Source: Oscillospiraceae bacterium (GTDB lineage: Bacteria > Bacillota > Clostridia > Oscillospirales > Ruminococcaceae). From it: a stretch of DNA of 49,640 bases. The stretch is taken from NCBI GenBank assembly GCA_030533325.1, contig JAUNJJ010000013.1:1-49640 (forward strand), written 5' to 3'. This document shows positions 7,893 to 17,154 of this stretch, in pieces; positions within the stretch are counted from its first letter, which is position 1; every line of letters begins with the position of its first letter. Below the pieces are notes generated by a model. It was given only the letters and a program-made list of their open reading frames with translations, was not told the DNA's origin and searched no databases. The position numbers and the translations under genes are program-made.

Positions 7893-8788
7893 TGAAAGCA
7901 AAATTCAGAAAAAAAGCACTTTCAGTTCTGCTTACTGCTTTCGCTGTTTTGTGTGCGGTTCTTTTTCTCTTTCCTACAGTTGTAACAATAGCCAATTCCT
8001 TTATGACACAGAAGGAGATAAATGCCAATTACGGAGCGATGATCAGTAACTTTGATAAAAACGAAACGAAGAAAGTATATATATCTGACAAGCTCAACCT
8101 TAAACTGATACCGGACAAGGTATCTTTTGAACAGTACGGGACAGTATTGTTCAAAAGTTCTGATTATCTTATGAAATTCTGGAATTCAGTTATACTTGTT
8201 GTTCCTGTTGTTCTTTTTCAGATAATAGTCGCCTCACTTGCAGCGTACAGTTTTGCACGTTACCGGGGGAAGTTCAAGGAACTGCTGTTCTTTATGTATG
8301 TGATTCTCATGCTTATGCCGTATCAGGTAACACTTGTCCCAAACTATCTTGTTGCTGATGCACTCGGGATACTTAATACAAGATTTTCTATAATTCTTCC
8401 GGGTATTTTTGCACCGTTCAGTGTGTTTATTCTGGCAAAAGTAATGAGAAGAATACCGGATTCATTTATAGAAGCAGCAAAGCTTGACGGTGCGGGTGAG
8501 ATTCAGATATTTACGCAGATTTGTCTTCCGCTTTCAAGAAGCGCAATTTTTTCTGTTGTACTTCTTCAGTTTATTGATTACTGGAACATGGTTGAACAGC
8601 CGCTTATTATGCTTTCCGACACAGATTATCATCCGCTGTCTGTATTTCTCTCAAAGATTAATTCAGGAGATGTGGGACTTGCATTTGCGGTAGCCGTAAT
8701 ATATATGATACCAACCCTCCTCATGTTTTTCTATGGTGAGGATTATCTTGTTGAGGGTATTGCATATTCGGGTGGAATAAAAGGATAA
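7889..8788 (+). CDS. Sugar-type ABC transporter permease (MalG/UgpE-like)
   Basis: A 299-residue membrane protein, partner of the preceding permease. The EAA loop reads EAAKLDGAGEIQIFTQICLP (about residues 197-216), with strong conservation. Membrane segments are spread through the chain. An extra hydrophilic segment of about 60 residues follows the first helix (about 35-95) and probably forms an extracellular loop larger than that of typical MalG proteins. The start overlaps the upstream stop by 4 bases. A HlyD-type adaptor gene follows after 25 bases, which is not usual for a sugar importer and suggests that these permeases belong to a larger assembly. Confidence 0.92.
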   Translation: MMKAKFRKKALSVLLTAFAVLCAVLFLFPTVVTIANSFMTQKEINANYGAMISNFDKNETKKVYISDKLNLKLIPDKVSFEQYGTVLFKSSDYLMKFWNSVILVVPVVLFQIIVASLAAYSFARYRGKFKELLFFMYVILMLMPYQVTLVPNYLVADALGILNTRFSIILPGIFAPFSVFILAKVMRRIPDSFIEAAKLDGAGEIQIFTQICLPLSRSAIFSVVLLQFIDYWNMVEQPLIMLSDTDYHPLSVFLSKINSGDVGLAFAVAVIYMIPTLLMFFYGEDYLVEGIAYSGGIKG

Positions 8789-8813
8789 AATTATCAGAAA
8801 GGAAAACATCAGA

Positions 8814-10688
8814 ATGGATAACAAAGAAATATTAAAAAATAAAGAAGAGCCGGTTAAACACCGCAACAGAAGAGAATGGGTGAAAAACATAATCATAGTA
8901 TTTCTTCTTATTATGCTTGTGCTTACATTTTTCTCAAATACTATTATGAATTACTCTCTTCCGGAAGTTTCCGTTACCCGTATGTCGAGAGACAAGGTGT
9001 CAAAAGCATACAGTCTCAGTCTTACGGTAGAGGCAAACAGAACATACAGTGTTACCGCAGAGGAAAACAGAGACATAAAGCGTGTTGCGGTTAAAAGAGG
9101 CCAGGAGGTTAAGGAAGGACAGACACTTTTCTTCCTTGAGGAAGTAAGTGAAAGCGAAGAGGCAAAGCAGCTGCAGGAACAGATTGACCTTCAGAAAAAT
9201 GAATATGAAAAGGCACTTATAAAAGCTTCTGCAGACTATTTTGAGTTTAATCTTGCGGTTTCACAGGCGAGAGACAGACTCAATCAGGCTATTGATGCAA
9301 AGAACAATGCACCTTCCGCACCGTCACAGAATCCTGTGAATCCTTCAGAAATCTCTTCACTTAAGCATAGAAGAAATGTTCTTGCGTCAGATCTTGAATA
9401 TCTTTCAGCCGGTCAGTACAATTCACTCAGTGCAGACAGATACAGTCAGATTTCAGCTGAAGTGGAAGCCTTCCGCAAGGCAGAAGGTGAATACAACACT
9501 GCTGACGCAGAATGTCAGAAGTATCTTGCTGTAATTCAGGCGGCAGGTGCTGAAAACGGAACAAAGACACTTGAAAGAAAGCTCGAAGGACTTAAGCTCC
9601 AGCTTTCACAGAAAAATACAGAACTTGCATCTGCATCAGATGAAACACTGAAGGCAGCACTTACAAAGGAAATAGAGACTCTTAAGAATGAAGTCAAGTA
9701 TGCCGAAGAAGATCTCAATGAAGTAAATACAGCTATAGCCTCACTTGAAAAATCAAATGCTGACAAGGAACTTAAACTTTCTGCAAAAACAGAAGCAGAA
9801 AAAGCTCTTGGCAAAAAAGTATCCGACGTTACAAATGAAATCAATTCGGAAATAATAACAGTTGATGCACAGCTGGAATCCGTTCAGTCCGGCGGAATAT
9901 CAGAAGGCATTGCAGGTGAAACTGTTGACTACGATGCAGCAATAAGAGCTGCTCAGTATGAACTTGATTCTGCAGTACATGCACTTGAAGCACAGATGGA
10001 AAATGACAGGGTAACTGATGCCCAGACCCAGCTCGACCTTGAGGCACAGAAGAAAAAGATTGAGGACCTGGAAGCAGATATGGAAAAACTCCTTTCAAAA
10101 CAGTCGACTAAGGAAATTGTGTCACCAGTTGAAGGCGTTGTTGAAGAGATAAAATTTTCTTCAGGTCAGAGTTTTATGGAAAATGATGAACTCATGATAA
10201 TCAATATATCCGATGACGGATTTACAGCATCAGCAACAGTAACTTCTGAACAGGCTAAGTCACTTACAAAGGGCAAGGAAGCAAAGGTAAAAAACAATGA
10301 TGACAGAATTACGGTTACAGTAAAGAACATTACCAAGGATAAAACTGACTCATCGAAGTTCAGTGTTACATTTACTGTTTCCGGTGATGTTGTAGCCGGC
10401 CAGAACCTCACTGTAGAGCTGGGAGATTCATCATCTGCTTTTGACAGGGTTGTTCCGAGAAATGCTGTAAAGAAGGACTCTTCCGGAAGTTTTGTTTATG
10501 TTGTAAAATCAAAAAGTACTCCGCTTGGCAACAGATATATCGTTGAAAAGGTGCCGGTTTCAGTTATAGCTGAAGATGATACACAGTGTGCTGTATCAGG
10601 TGAATTCGGTGATTCAGCTGACTATATTATAACTGCTTCATCCAAGCCTTTTAATGCCGGAGATCAGGTAAGACTGTCCCAGGAGTAA
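8814..10688 (+). CDS. HlyD/MacA-type membrane fusion (adaptor) protein with long coiled coil
   Basis: A 624-residue protein anchored by one N-terminal helix (about 23-45). A split lipoyl/barrel-sandwich domain follows: first half around DIKRVAVKRGQEVKEGQTL, second half around IVSPVEGVVEEIKFSSGQ. Between the halves lies a very long helical hairpin rich in Glu, Lys, Gln and Ala (about 115-440). A beta-barrel and membrane-proximal region end the chain. In Gram-positive bacteria such adaptors usually work with MacB-type permeases and an ATPase in export or envelope-signalling complexes. The ribosome site GAAAGGAAAA precedes ATG 8814. It stands between sugar permease genes and a MacB-core gene, with only 4 bases before the latter. 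Confidence 0.88.
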   Translation: MDNKEILKNKEEPVKHRNRREWVKNIIIVFLLIMLVLTFFSNTIMNYSLPEVSVTRMSRDKVSKAYSLSLTVEANRTYSVTAEENRDIKRVAVKRGQEVKEGQTLFFLEEVSESEEAKQLQEQIDLQKNEYEKALIKASADYFEFNLAVSQARDRLNQAIDAKNNAPSAPSQNPVNPSEISSLKHRRNVLASDLEYLSAGQYNSLSADRYSQISAEVEAFRKAEGEYNTADAECQKYLAVIQAAGAENGTKTLERKLEGLKLQLSQKNTELASASDETLKAALTKEIETLKNEVKYAEEDLNEVNTAIASLEKSNADKELKLSAKTEAEKALGKKVSDVTNEINSEIITVDAQLESVQSGGISEGIAGETVDYDAAIRAAQYELDSAVHALEAQMENDRVTDAQTQLDLEAQKKKIEDLEADMEKLLSKQSTKEIVSPVEGVVEEIKFSSGQSFMENDELMIINISDDGFTASATVTSEQAKSLTKGKEAKVKNNDDRITVTVKNITKDKTDSSKFSVTFTVSGDVVAGQNLTVELGDSSSAFDRVVPRNAVKKDSSGSFVYVVKSKSTPLGNRYIVEKVPVSVIAEDDTQCAVSGEFGDSADYIITASSKPFNAGDQVRLSQE

Positions 10689-10692
10689 TGCC

Positions 10693-11838
10693 ATGAAGTA
10701 TAAAAAGAAGCTTACAGGAACTGCAATAGCTTCAGCGGCCCTGCTTGCTGTTTCACTCGCAATGTCCGGCTTGTCCGGAAGTCTTGAGTCACAGAATATG
10801 GCTGAACGCTGGCAGGCGGGGGATCTGAAATATTCTCAGGTTTCTGTATTCTATCCGCAGAGCAGCACTCCTTATAAGAAAAATGAAACGGAGAACATAG
10901 GAAAGTTTATTGACGACAGGATAAAAGCCGAATCCTTCAAACCGGAAAATGAAGGGGCAGAAATCTGGACTGATGCCTGGTCATCGGTTATGACGCCATC
11001 AGCTGTGTCAGTATACAATCCGGAAAGCGGAAGAACCGATGAATGTGCATCTAAAATTAATATTGCAGGAATAGGCGGGGATTTTTTCAGTTTTCATCCT
11101 CTGAACCTTGTTTCCGGAAACTATATATATGAAACTGAACTAAGAAATGACCGTGCTGTTCTCGATGAAAAATCTGCCTGGGCTATATTCAGTTCGACTG
11201 ATGTTACCGGGATGACATTCAGAATAAACGGTAAAGAATTTGAAGTAGCAGGTGTGGTAAGAGCTGAGGAAGACAAATCATCTCAGAAATCATATCCGGA
11301 AGAACCTGTTATATATATTCATTATGAAGCACTTGAGGAAACGGGACTTGATGATGCACTGCTGTGCTATGAGAGTGTAATCCCTGATCCTGTTGACAAT
11401 TTTGCAGTAAATATTATAAAGGAGTATTTTGGCATAAGCACTATGACAGAGCCTGAGGACGGTAAGGATCCCGTAAAGTCTCTGCCTGTTGTTATAACTG
11501 AAAATTCTTCAAGATATTCATTTTTGTCTCTTTTTAAAGGACTGAAGAATTTTGACTCACAGTTTATTTCGGACAGAAGCATAGCTTATCCATACTGGGA
11601 AAATGCTGCACGCATTACAGGTGTACAGATGGAAATTCTGTTTTTCATTTTTCTGATTCTTGCAGCGTATATTCTTATTATGCTGATTATTATGGTGTCA
11701 GGTCTTTATCTTAACAGAAAATGGCATCTGAAAGACCATATTGAAAATCTTATGTACAAATACACCTATAAGAAAAAATCTTCTGACTATATCAGTGTTG
11801 ATGAAAATGAAACTGATACAGAAAGCAGATTTGACTGA
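10693..11838 (+). CDS. Orphan MacB-type periplasmic-core membrane protein
   Basis: A 381-residue protein with an N-terminal helix (about 8-30), a large extracellular domain (about 31-310), one C-terminal hydrophobic region (about 312-342), and a basic/acidic cytoplasmic tail. The extracellular part resembles the MacB periplasmic core domain (MacB_PCD), especially around DRAVLDEKSAWAIFSSTDV and FRINGKEFEVAGVV. A normal MacB/FtsX-type permease has four membrane helices. Here the last two are missing and no fused or adjacent ATPase exists. AGGAG precedes ATG 10693. It is probably the partner of the HlyD-type adaptor and may serve as a non-transporting structural or sensory unit. Fold assignment is by eye and moderately sure. 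Confidence 0.68.
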   Translation: MKYKKKLTGTAIASAALLAVSLAMSGLSGSLESQNMAERWQAGDLKYSQVSVFYPQSSTPYKKNETENIGKFIDDRIKAESFKPENEGAEIWTDAWSSVMTPSAVSVYNPESGRTDECASKINIAGIGGDFFSFHPLNLVSGNYIYETELRNDRAVLDEKSAWAIFSSTDVTGMTFRINGKEFEVAGVVRAEEDKSSQKSYPEEPVIYIHYEALEETGLDDALLCYESVIPDPVDNFAVNIIKEYFGISTMTEPEDGKDPVKSLPVVITENSSRYSFLSLFKGLKNFDSQFISDRSIAYPYWENAARITGVQMEILFFIFLILAAYILIMLIIMVSGLYLNRKWHLKDHIENLMYKYTYKKKSSDYISVDENETDTESRFD

Positions 11839-11867
11839 TGTGATTTTTTTAAGAAAGGAACAAAACT

Positions 11868-14800
11868 ATGAAGAACACAAAATTTATCAGAAGAGCGTTA
11901 AGCTCATTTCTCGCAGCGGCAATGGTTATGAGCCTTGCTTCATGCAATTCAAAGCTTCCGGGAGGAAAGGAAGAAGTCTCAGATACAAATCAGCCGCATA
12001 AGATAGTAAACTATTTTACTCCTTCATCATTTGAAAAGCCTGCAGACCTTGGCTACATTCAGAATATACTGACTTTCAACGACAGGATATATATCTACGG
12101 AGATAAAAATTCAGATTCGGCAACCGTTATCTCAAAGATTTTTGACCCTGCATCAGGTGAGTTTAAGGATGTAAATCTGGAGGCTGTGGATTCAGACTAT
12201 ATTTCAAGATCAGCACTTATTGATGATTCTCTTGTGGTAGTTTATAATGACAAAACTGATTATTCAAGTAAGATTGCTGTCCTCGATATTGCTTCAGGTT
12301 CTGTTAAAGCAAAGCAGGATCTTGATATGAATTCATATCCTTTGAGTATGAAAAAGGACAGTGAGGGCAATCTTCGTGTAGTAATGGAATCCTGGGGAAT
12401 GTCCAGTCAGAAAATATCAGTAAAGACACTGGATATCAGCACTCTTGAGGAAAAGTCATCAATGGATTACTCTGAAGTTCTCGGACTTTCCGAAAACGAA
12501 TCAGTGTCCGGCGTGGAATTTGATGAATCCGGAAATGCTTATTTTATGATTGTTGATTATTCCGGAGGAATGGGAAGGGATTCAGAAGACGGAATGCCTG
12601 AGATCCTGAACAGAGGAATGAAGATTTCCCCTTCAGGTGAGGTTGTATACGAAATGAATGACCTCGGAGACCTTGAGGGAGCATCAACGATCTACAGAAA
12701 ACCTGACGGAACTATGTTCATACTGTCTTCAGATGACTACAGAAGCTTTTTTGTAAACAGATTTGATTCTGAAACAGGTGCTGTAACAGACAGATATGAA
12801 TTTGAAACCGGAGAGATAAGAGTTTTCGTAGAAGGATATAATGCAGAAGATGCTGATTTTGCATATATGAGTGAAGACGGATTTTATTCCGTTGATTTTG
12901 AAACAGGCAAGTCAGAAAAGAAGTACTCAGTCGGCAGTGAGCTTCCGGAAGAAATAAAGGATTCATACTATGCTTCCTGCACAGACGGGCAGATTTATTT
13001 CTACGGTATGTCGTACGGTGATTCATATCAGCAGTTTTATATTATGGACAATGAAGGCAACAATATCGGAACTATTCCGCTTACAAATGAAGAAAATGAA
13101 TACATCAGCTCAATGACTGCATCGCCGGACGGAAAGATACATGTTCTTTCGCAGAGATATGAGGAAAGTGATGACGGAGGAAAAACATTTTTTTGTATTA
13201 AGGAACTTAATGAAGACGGTTCTTTCGGGGCATCAGTTGAACTTGACAAAATTGTTACTGACAGTAATGCGTATATCGAGAGATTTGAAATAAATAAAAA
13301 CGGTGAGTATATTCTTTCCGTATCCTCATATTCCCCTGAAGACGGGGATAACAGTCTGTCCGTAATAGTAACAGGCTCAGACGGCAGTGAGATATGCAGA
13401 ATAGAAGACGATAATATTTCATATATAAGCAATATTGTACCGACAAATTCAGGCGACTTTATCTTCTATTATTCGAAGGACAGAGGCGGCATGAATATAT
13501 CAAAAATTGACCGTGAGAAGAGTGAGCTGACTGCATCTGAAAATGAATCTCTTGATCTGCCTATGGATATTGATGCAATAAACTGTATAGATGAAAAATA
13601 TGATTTATGCTATAAAAATTCAGAGGGTGTTTACGGTTTCAGTATCAGTGAAAACAAATCTACCGAAATTATCAACTGGATTGACAGTGATATCACAGAA
13701 AATATAGAAAATGTTGCACTTATCAGTGCTGACAGCATGCTCTGCTCGGGATATGACTATGAGACAGGGGAAACAGTCCTTTCAATTTACAAGAGAGCAG
13801 ACGCCAATACTCTTGAAAAGATTCAGAATAAAACTCTTATTACTCTTGCTGGAATGAACATCAGATACAACGAAAATTTCAAGAATAAGATTTCAGAGTT
13901 TAACAGAAACAACCCTGAGTACAGAATTCAGATGAATGACTATGAAAAGTACAGTACCTATGAGGATGACACATACAAGTCCGGTGCATTCCAGCTCAAC
14001 AACGATATGGCATCAGGAAATATCCCTGATATTATCGTAGGAAACGGCGAAATCGATATGATGTCATTTGCCGCAAAGGGACTTCTTTCCGATATGAGTG
14101 TGTACTTCGAAAATGATCCTGATATGTCAAAGGATGATTTCTTTGAGAATATCTTTGATGTTTATTCATATGACGGAAAGCTCTGTCAGCTTGTTTCAAA
14201 CTTCTCGCTTTCAACCATTGCAGGTCCAAAGTCAAAAGTAGGTGCAGAACCGGGCTGGAGTCATGAAGAATTCCTTAAGCTTGCAGATAACGGAAAGGTA
14301 TTTTTCGAACAGACAAAGGAAAATCTCGTTCAGCAGCTTATAAAATCGAATCTTTCAGAATTTGTCGATATGGAAAAAAAGACATGTGACTTTGACAATG
14401 ACAGATTTACAGGGATGGTTGACTTCATTATGAAGGACGGAATAAATGAAGATGATATGGATGATGAAGTATACGAAAACGGAAAATATAACCGCAGATT
14501 TGCTGATAATGAATGTCAGCTTGAAATAGTTGATGTCAGCGGTTTCTATCAGATTCTCAGTCTCCAGCAGGGTGCAATAGGTGAGGAAATCACACTTAAG
14601 GGATATCCTTCTGAAAGCGGCAGCGGAACAATCATCTATCCTAATTCAACATTTGCAATCTGCGAAAAATCACAGAACAAGGATGCTGCCTGGGAATTTA
14701 TCAGAGAATTCTTTACAGAAGAATATCAGGATGCTCTTAATGAAAACTATACCTACACATTCCCTTCAAGAAAATCATCATTTGAAAAAGTGCTTAACAA

Positions 14801-15062
14801 GGAAATGACATCTGAAAACATGGGATACAGTGTGGAGACACCTGATGGCGAAACAATTGAGATGAAACCTCTTGACAAGGCAACAGCTGATAAGATAAGA
14901 ACCGCTGTGGAAACAGCAAACCGCTGTGCACTTTCCGATGAAAGAATAAACAATATAATTGACGAAGCACTTGCTGATGTATTTGCCGGATCAAAGACTT
15001 CAAAGGATGCTGCGGCTACAATTCAGAACAAGGTTTCTCTCTATCTTAAAGAAATCAAGTAA
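11868..15062 (+). CDS. Large lipoprotein: N-terminal propeller-like region fused to an extracellular solute-binding domain
   Basis: A 1,064-residue lipoprotein. A signal peptide ends in the lipobox LASC (Cys about 26). Residues about 45-640 are made of repeated beta-rich units with Asp/Gly turns (DSEGN, DESGN, DEDG types), suggesting one or two beta-propellers. From about residue 650 the chain becomes a family-1 type extracellular solute-binding protein: ENFKNKISEFNRNNPEYRIQ, then DIIVGNGEIDMMSFAAKGLL, EPGWSHEEFLKLAD and AAWEFIREFF. Usual sugar-binding lipoproteins are 420-550 residues, so the propeller part is a large addition. AAAGGA precedes ATG 11868. The domain is the expected receptor for the two permeases at the start of the operon. 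Confidence 0.85.
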   Translation: MKNTKFIRRALSSFLAAAMVMSLASCNSKLPGGKEEVSDTNQPHKIVNYFTPSSFEKPADLGYIQNILTFNDRIYIYGDKNSDSATVISKIFDPASGEFKDVNLEAVDSDYISRSALIDDSLVVVYNDKTDYSSKIAVLDIASGSVKAKQDLDMNSYPLSMKKDSEGNLRVVMESWGMSSQKISVKTLDISTLEEKSSMDYSEVLGLSENESVSGVEFDESGNAYFMIVDYSGGMGRDSEDGMPEILNRGMKISPSGEVVYEMNDLGDLEGASTIYRKPDGTMFILSSDDYRSFFVNRFDSETGAVTDRYEFETGEIRVFVEGYNAEDADFAYMSEDGFYSVDFETGKSEKKYSVGSELPEEIKDSYYASCTDGQIYFYGMSYGDSYQQFYIMDNEGNNIGTIPLTNEENEYISSMTASPDGKIHVLSQRYEESDDGGKTFFCIKELNEDGSFGASVELDKIVTDSNAYIERFEINKNGEYILSVSSYSPEDGDNSLSVIVTGSDGSEICRIEDDNISYISNIVPTNSGDFIFYYSKDRGGMNISKIDREKSELTASENESLDLPMDIDAINCIDEKYDLCYKNSEGVYGFSISENKSTEIINWIDSDITENIENVALISADSMLCSGYDYETGETVLSIYKRADANTLEKIQNKTLITLAGMNIRYNENFKNKISEFNRNNPEYRIQMNDYEKYSTYEDDTYKSGAFQLNNDMASGNIPDIIVGNGEIDMMSFAAKGLLSDMSVYFENDPDMSKDDFFENIFDVYSYDGKLCQLVSNFSLSTIAGPKSKVGAEPGWSHEEFLKLADNGKVFFEQTKENLVQQLIKSNLSEFVDMEKKTCDFDNDRFTGMVDFIMKDGINEDDMDDEVYENGKYNRRFADNECQLEIVDVSGFYQILSLQQGAIGEEITLKGYPSESGSGTIIYPNSTFAICEKSQNKDAAWEFIREFFTEEYQDALNENYTYTFPSRKSSFEKVLNKEMTSENMGYSVETPDGETIEMKPLDKATADKIRTAVETANRCALSDERINNIIDEALADVFAGSKTSKDAAATIQNKVSLYLKEIK

Positions 15063-15077
15063 GAAGGAAAAAATAAT

Positions 15078-17009
15078 ATGAACAGGAAAAATATCATAAA
15101 ACAGACTGCCGGCATTTTTGCCGCAGTCTCTGTTATGATGATGTTCACGGGCTGTAACGGAAAAACGGAAAGCAGCATCAGTGAAGACAGTGCCGTTGTA
15201 ACAGAGGCTGTTACGGAAAAGAATGAAGCTGTAAAAAAAGAATATACTGTTACTCCGCTTGGTGAGGAGCATTCATTTGACAATATAAAATCTCTCCAGT
15301 CCTGCGGTGACAATATATACGTATATGAACAGAAGAGCGGAGTAGTTGAAAAGGAAATTGCCAGAGTAATCGATGCATCTTCAGGTGAAGTATCCGATCT
15401 TGATCTCAGTGCTCTTGATTATATGTACATACAGTATATGGCAAATGACAGTGAGAGTGTATGCGTGACATACTGTGACAATGAAGGTGTTCAGAAACTG
15501 TGCTCAGCAGATATCGGTTCCGGAAAAATAAATGCTGATATCAGTCTCCCGGATGAAACTTCTCTCTATGCACTGAGAAGTGACGATGAAGGAAATTTTA
15601 CTGCACTTGACAAGGTTTACGGAGATGATCTTCCGCATACGTTGTTTACAGTCTATGATTCAAAGACACTGGGGAAAATCAGTGAAACTGATATTACACC
15701 GATTCTCAGTTCACCTGATTCAGAGAGTGTAATAGATGCCATTCTCTTCCCGGATGCCCTTTATGTATTTTCCGTGGATTACCTGCAGGATCACACAACA
15801 GTTCCCCGTCTGTATAAAATTGATCTGAACGGAATACATGGTGAACCCCTGGATTATGTTACAATAGAAATTGAAGACCGCAAAGGCAGTTTCCTCGATA
15901 TATACAAATCTGAAAGCGGAAATCTGTGTGTTGTTTCAACAGAGGATTATGCAGAGTACTATGTGTTTGAATTTAAAAATCCTGATGAAAACAAGCCTGA
16001 TGTTCACACAGTAAAGCTGCCTAAGAGTGCGAATTTTATCGGCACATTTCAGTATCCGGGATATGACTTTACCTGCATAACTTCATCAGGTGTTACCGGA
16101 TATACATTTGCAGACAACAAATATGATGTTGTTCTCTCATTTGGAAAAGAGCTTGACACAGGACTTAAGGATGTATTTACAGTAAGTTCATCAGGAAATA
16201 CTGTCTGCATGTATTCAGTTGTAAATGCCGAATCAGGCAGGGCGGTTACTTCTGTCAGCAGGGAGGGCAGTGTGAATTTCAGTACTGAACTTCCGGCAGC
16301 TCAGGGCTACGCATCCGCATTTTGTACAGCTTCTGACGGATATATAATCTATTCTGAGACTTATGATCCGGGTGCGGTGAAGGAAACTGCGAGCGGATTT
16401 AATACTGCGTATATTTTCCATATACTCGATGAGAAGGGAAATCCGAAAAGTTCATTCAAAGTTGATGGTATAAATGATTACGGTGATGCGGTTATTCAGG
16501 ATATCTGCTCCGACAGCAAAAACAACATCTGTATGCTTTTTCAGGAGTTTACCAGCGGATCAGTGTCCACAGTTCTCTATGTCACTGACAGGGGAGGAAA
16601 GGTACTGAACACGATAGAGAGCACTGAACAGGGACTCTTTATGTCCGACCTTGTTGTTTCCGGAGATGATGTATATGCAGTATGTTCGGATTCTGAGGGA
16701 GAAACAGTGGCGGTAAAGGTTGATATTTCCTCGGGTAAGCTTTCAGAGCCAAAATCCCTTCAGCTAAGTGACAGTGCTGTTGTTATCTCAGGGTCAGGAG
16801 AAAGTGATATCTACTACACAGATGACAACAAAATCTTCGGATATTCATTTGATACTGACAGCCGTGAGGAACTTATTGAATTTTCAGCTGTTCCGGGTGA
16901 GTATGATATAATAGAAACATATGTATTTGAGGATACAGCATTCCTTTGCAGTGAATACAACAGTGAAACGGGACAGACCGGTATAATCTGTGTTGAGGAG
17001 AAAAAATAA
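15078..17009 (+). CDS. Propeller-like lipoprotein, paralogue of the N-terminal part of the upstream gene
   Basis: A 643-residue secreted lipoprotein with a signal peptide and lipobox MFTGC (Cys about 26). The rest is the same sort of Asp/Gly-turn beta repeat as in the first 640 residues of the preceding protein. Parallel segments include DNIYVYEQKSG against DRIYIYGDKNSD, and RVIDASSGEVSDLDL against KIFDPASGEFKDVNL. The solute-binding half is absent. It follows the upstream gene by 15 bases with AAGGA at the ribosome site. It probably arose by partial duplication. A role in substrate capture or in assembly of the transporter complex is inference. A terminator at 17063-17104 ends the operon. 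Confidence 0.78.
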   Translation: MNRKNIIKQTAGIFAAVSVMMMFTGCNGKTESSISEDSAVVTEAVTEKNEAVKKEYTVTPLGEEHSFDNIKSLQSCGDNIYVYEQKSGVVEKEIARVIDASSGEVSDLDLSALDYMYIQYMANDSESVCVTYCDNEGVQKLCSADIGSGKINADISLPDETSLYALRSDDEGNFTALDKVYGDDLPHTLFTVYDSKTLGKISETDITPILSSPDSESVIDAILFPDALYVFSVDYLQDHTTVPRLYKIDLNGIHGEPLDYVTIEIEDRKGSFLDIYKSESGNLCVVSTEDYAEYYVFEFKNPDENKPDVHTVKLPKSANFIGTFQYPGYDFTCITSSGVTGYTFADNKYDVVLSFGKELDTGLKDVFTVSSSGNTVCMYSVVNAESGRAVTSVSREGSVNFSTELPAAQGYASAFCTASDGYIIYSETYDPGAVKETASGFNTAYIFHILDEKGNPKSSFKVDGINDYGDAVIQDICSDSKNNICMLFQEFTSGSVSTVLYVTDRGGKVLNTIESTEQGLFMSDLVVSGDDVYAVCSDSEGETVAVKVDISSGKLSEPKSLQLSDSAVVISGSGESDIYYTDDNKIFGYSFDTDSREELIEFSAVPGEYDIIETYVFEDTAFLCSEYNSETGQTGIICVEEKK

Positions 17010-17033
17010 ATATAACGAACACTAAAAGATATA

Positions 17034-17062
17034 TTGACAATTTAAAACTATAATGATATAAT
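17034..17062 (+). promoter_or_regulatory. Promoter of the pheST T-box operon
   Basis: TTGACA at 17034-17039, a 17-base spacer and TATAAT at 17057-17062 form a consensus promoter. Initiation near 17069 gives a leader of about 320 bases before pheS. The upstream operon's terminator overlaps this start region. Confidence 0.82.
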
Positions 17063-17104
17063 AAAGTGTAACTGCTGATTTGCAGCTGCACTTTATTTTT
17101 ATTT
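17063..17104 (+). terminator. Terminator of the hybrid transporter operon
   Basis: AAAGTG (17063-17068) pairs with CACTTT (17089-17094), and CTGC (17072-17075) with GCAG (17082-17085), with a small internal loop. ATTTTTATTTT follows. It overlaps the pheST start site, so a transcript begun near 17069 would not contain the whole stem. Confidence 0.65.
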
Positions 17105-17154
17105 TGAATATTTTCAGATACTGTGATCGGGTTTTTAGTAAGAGCAGTAGTGTC

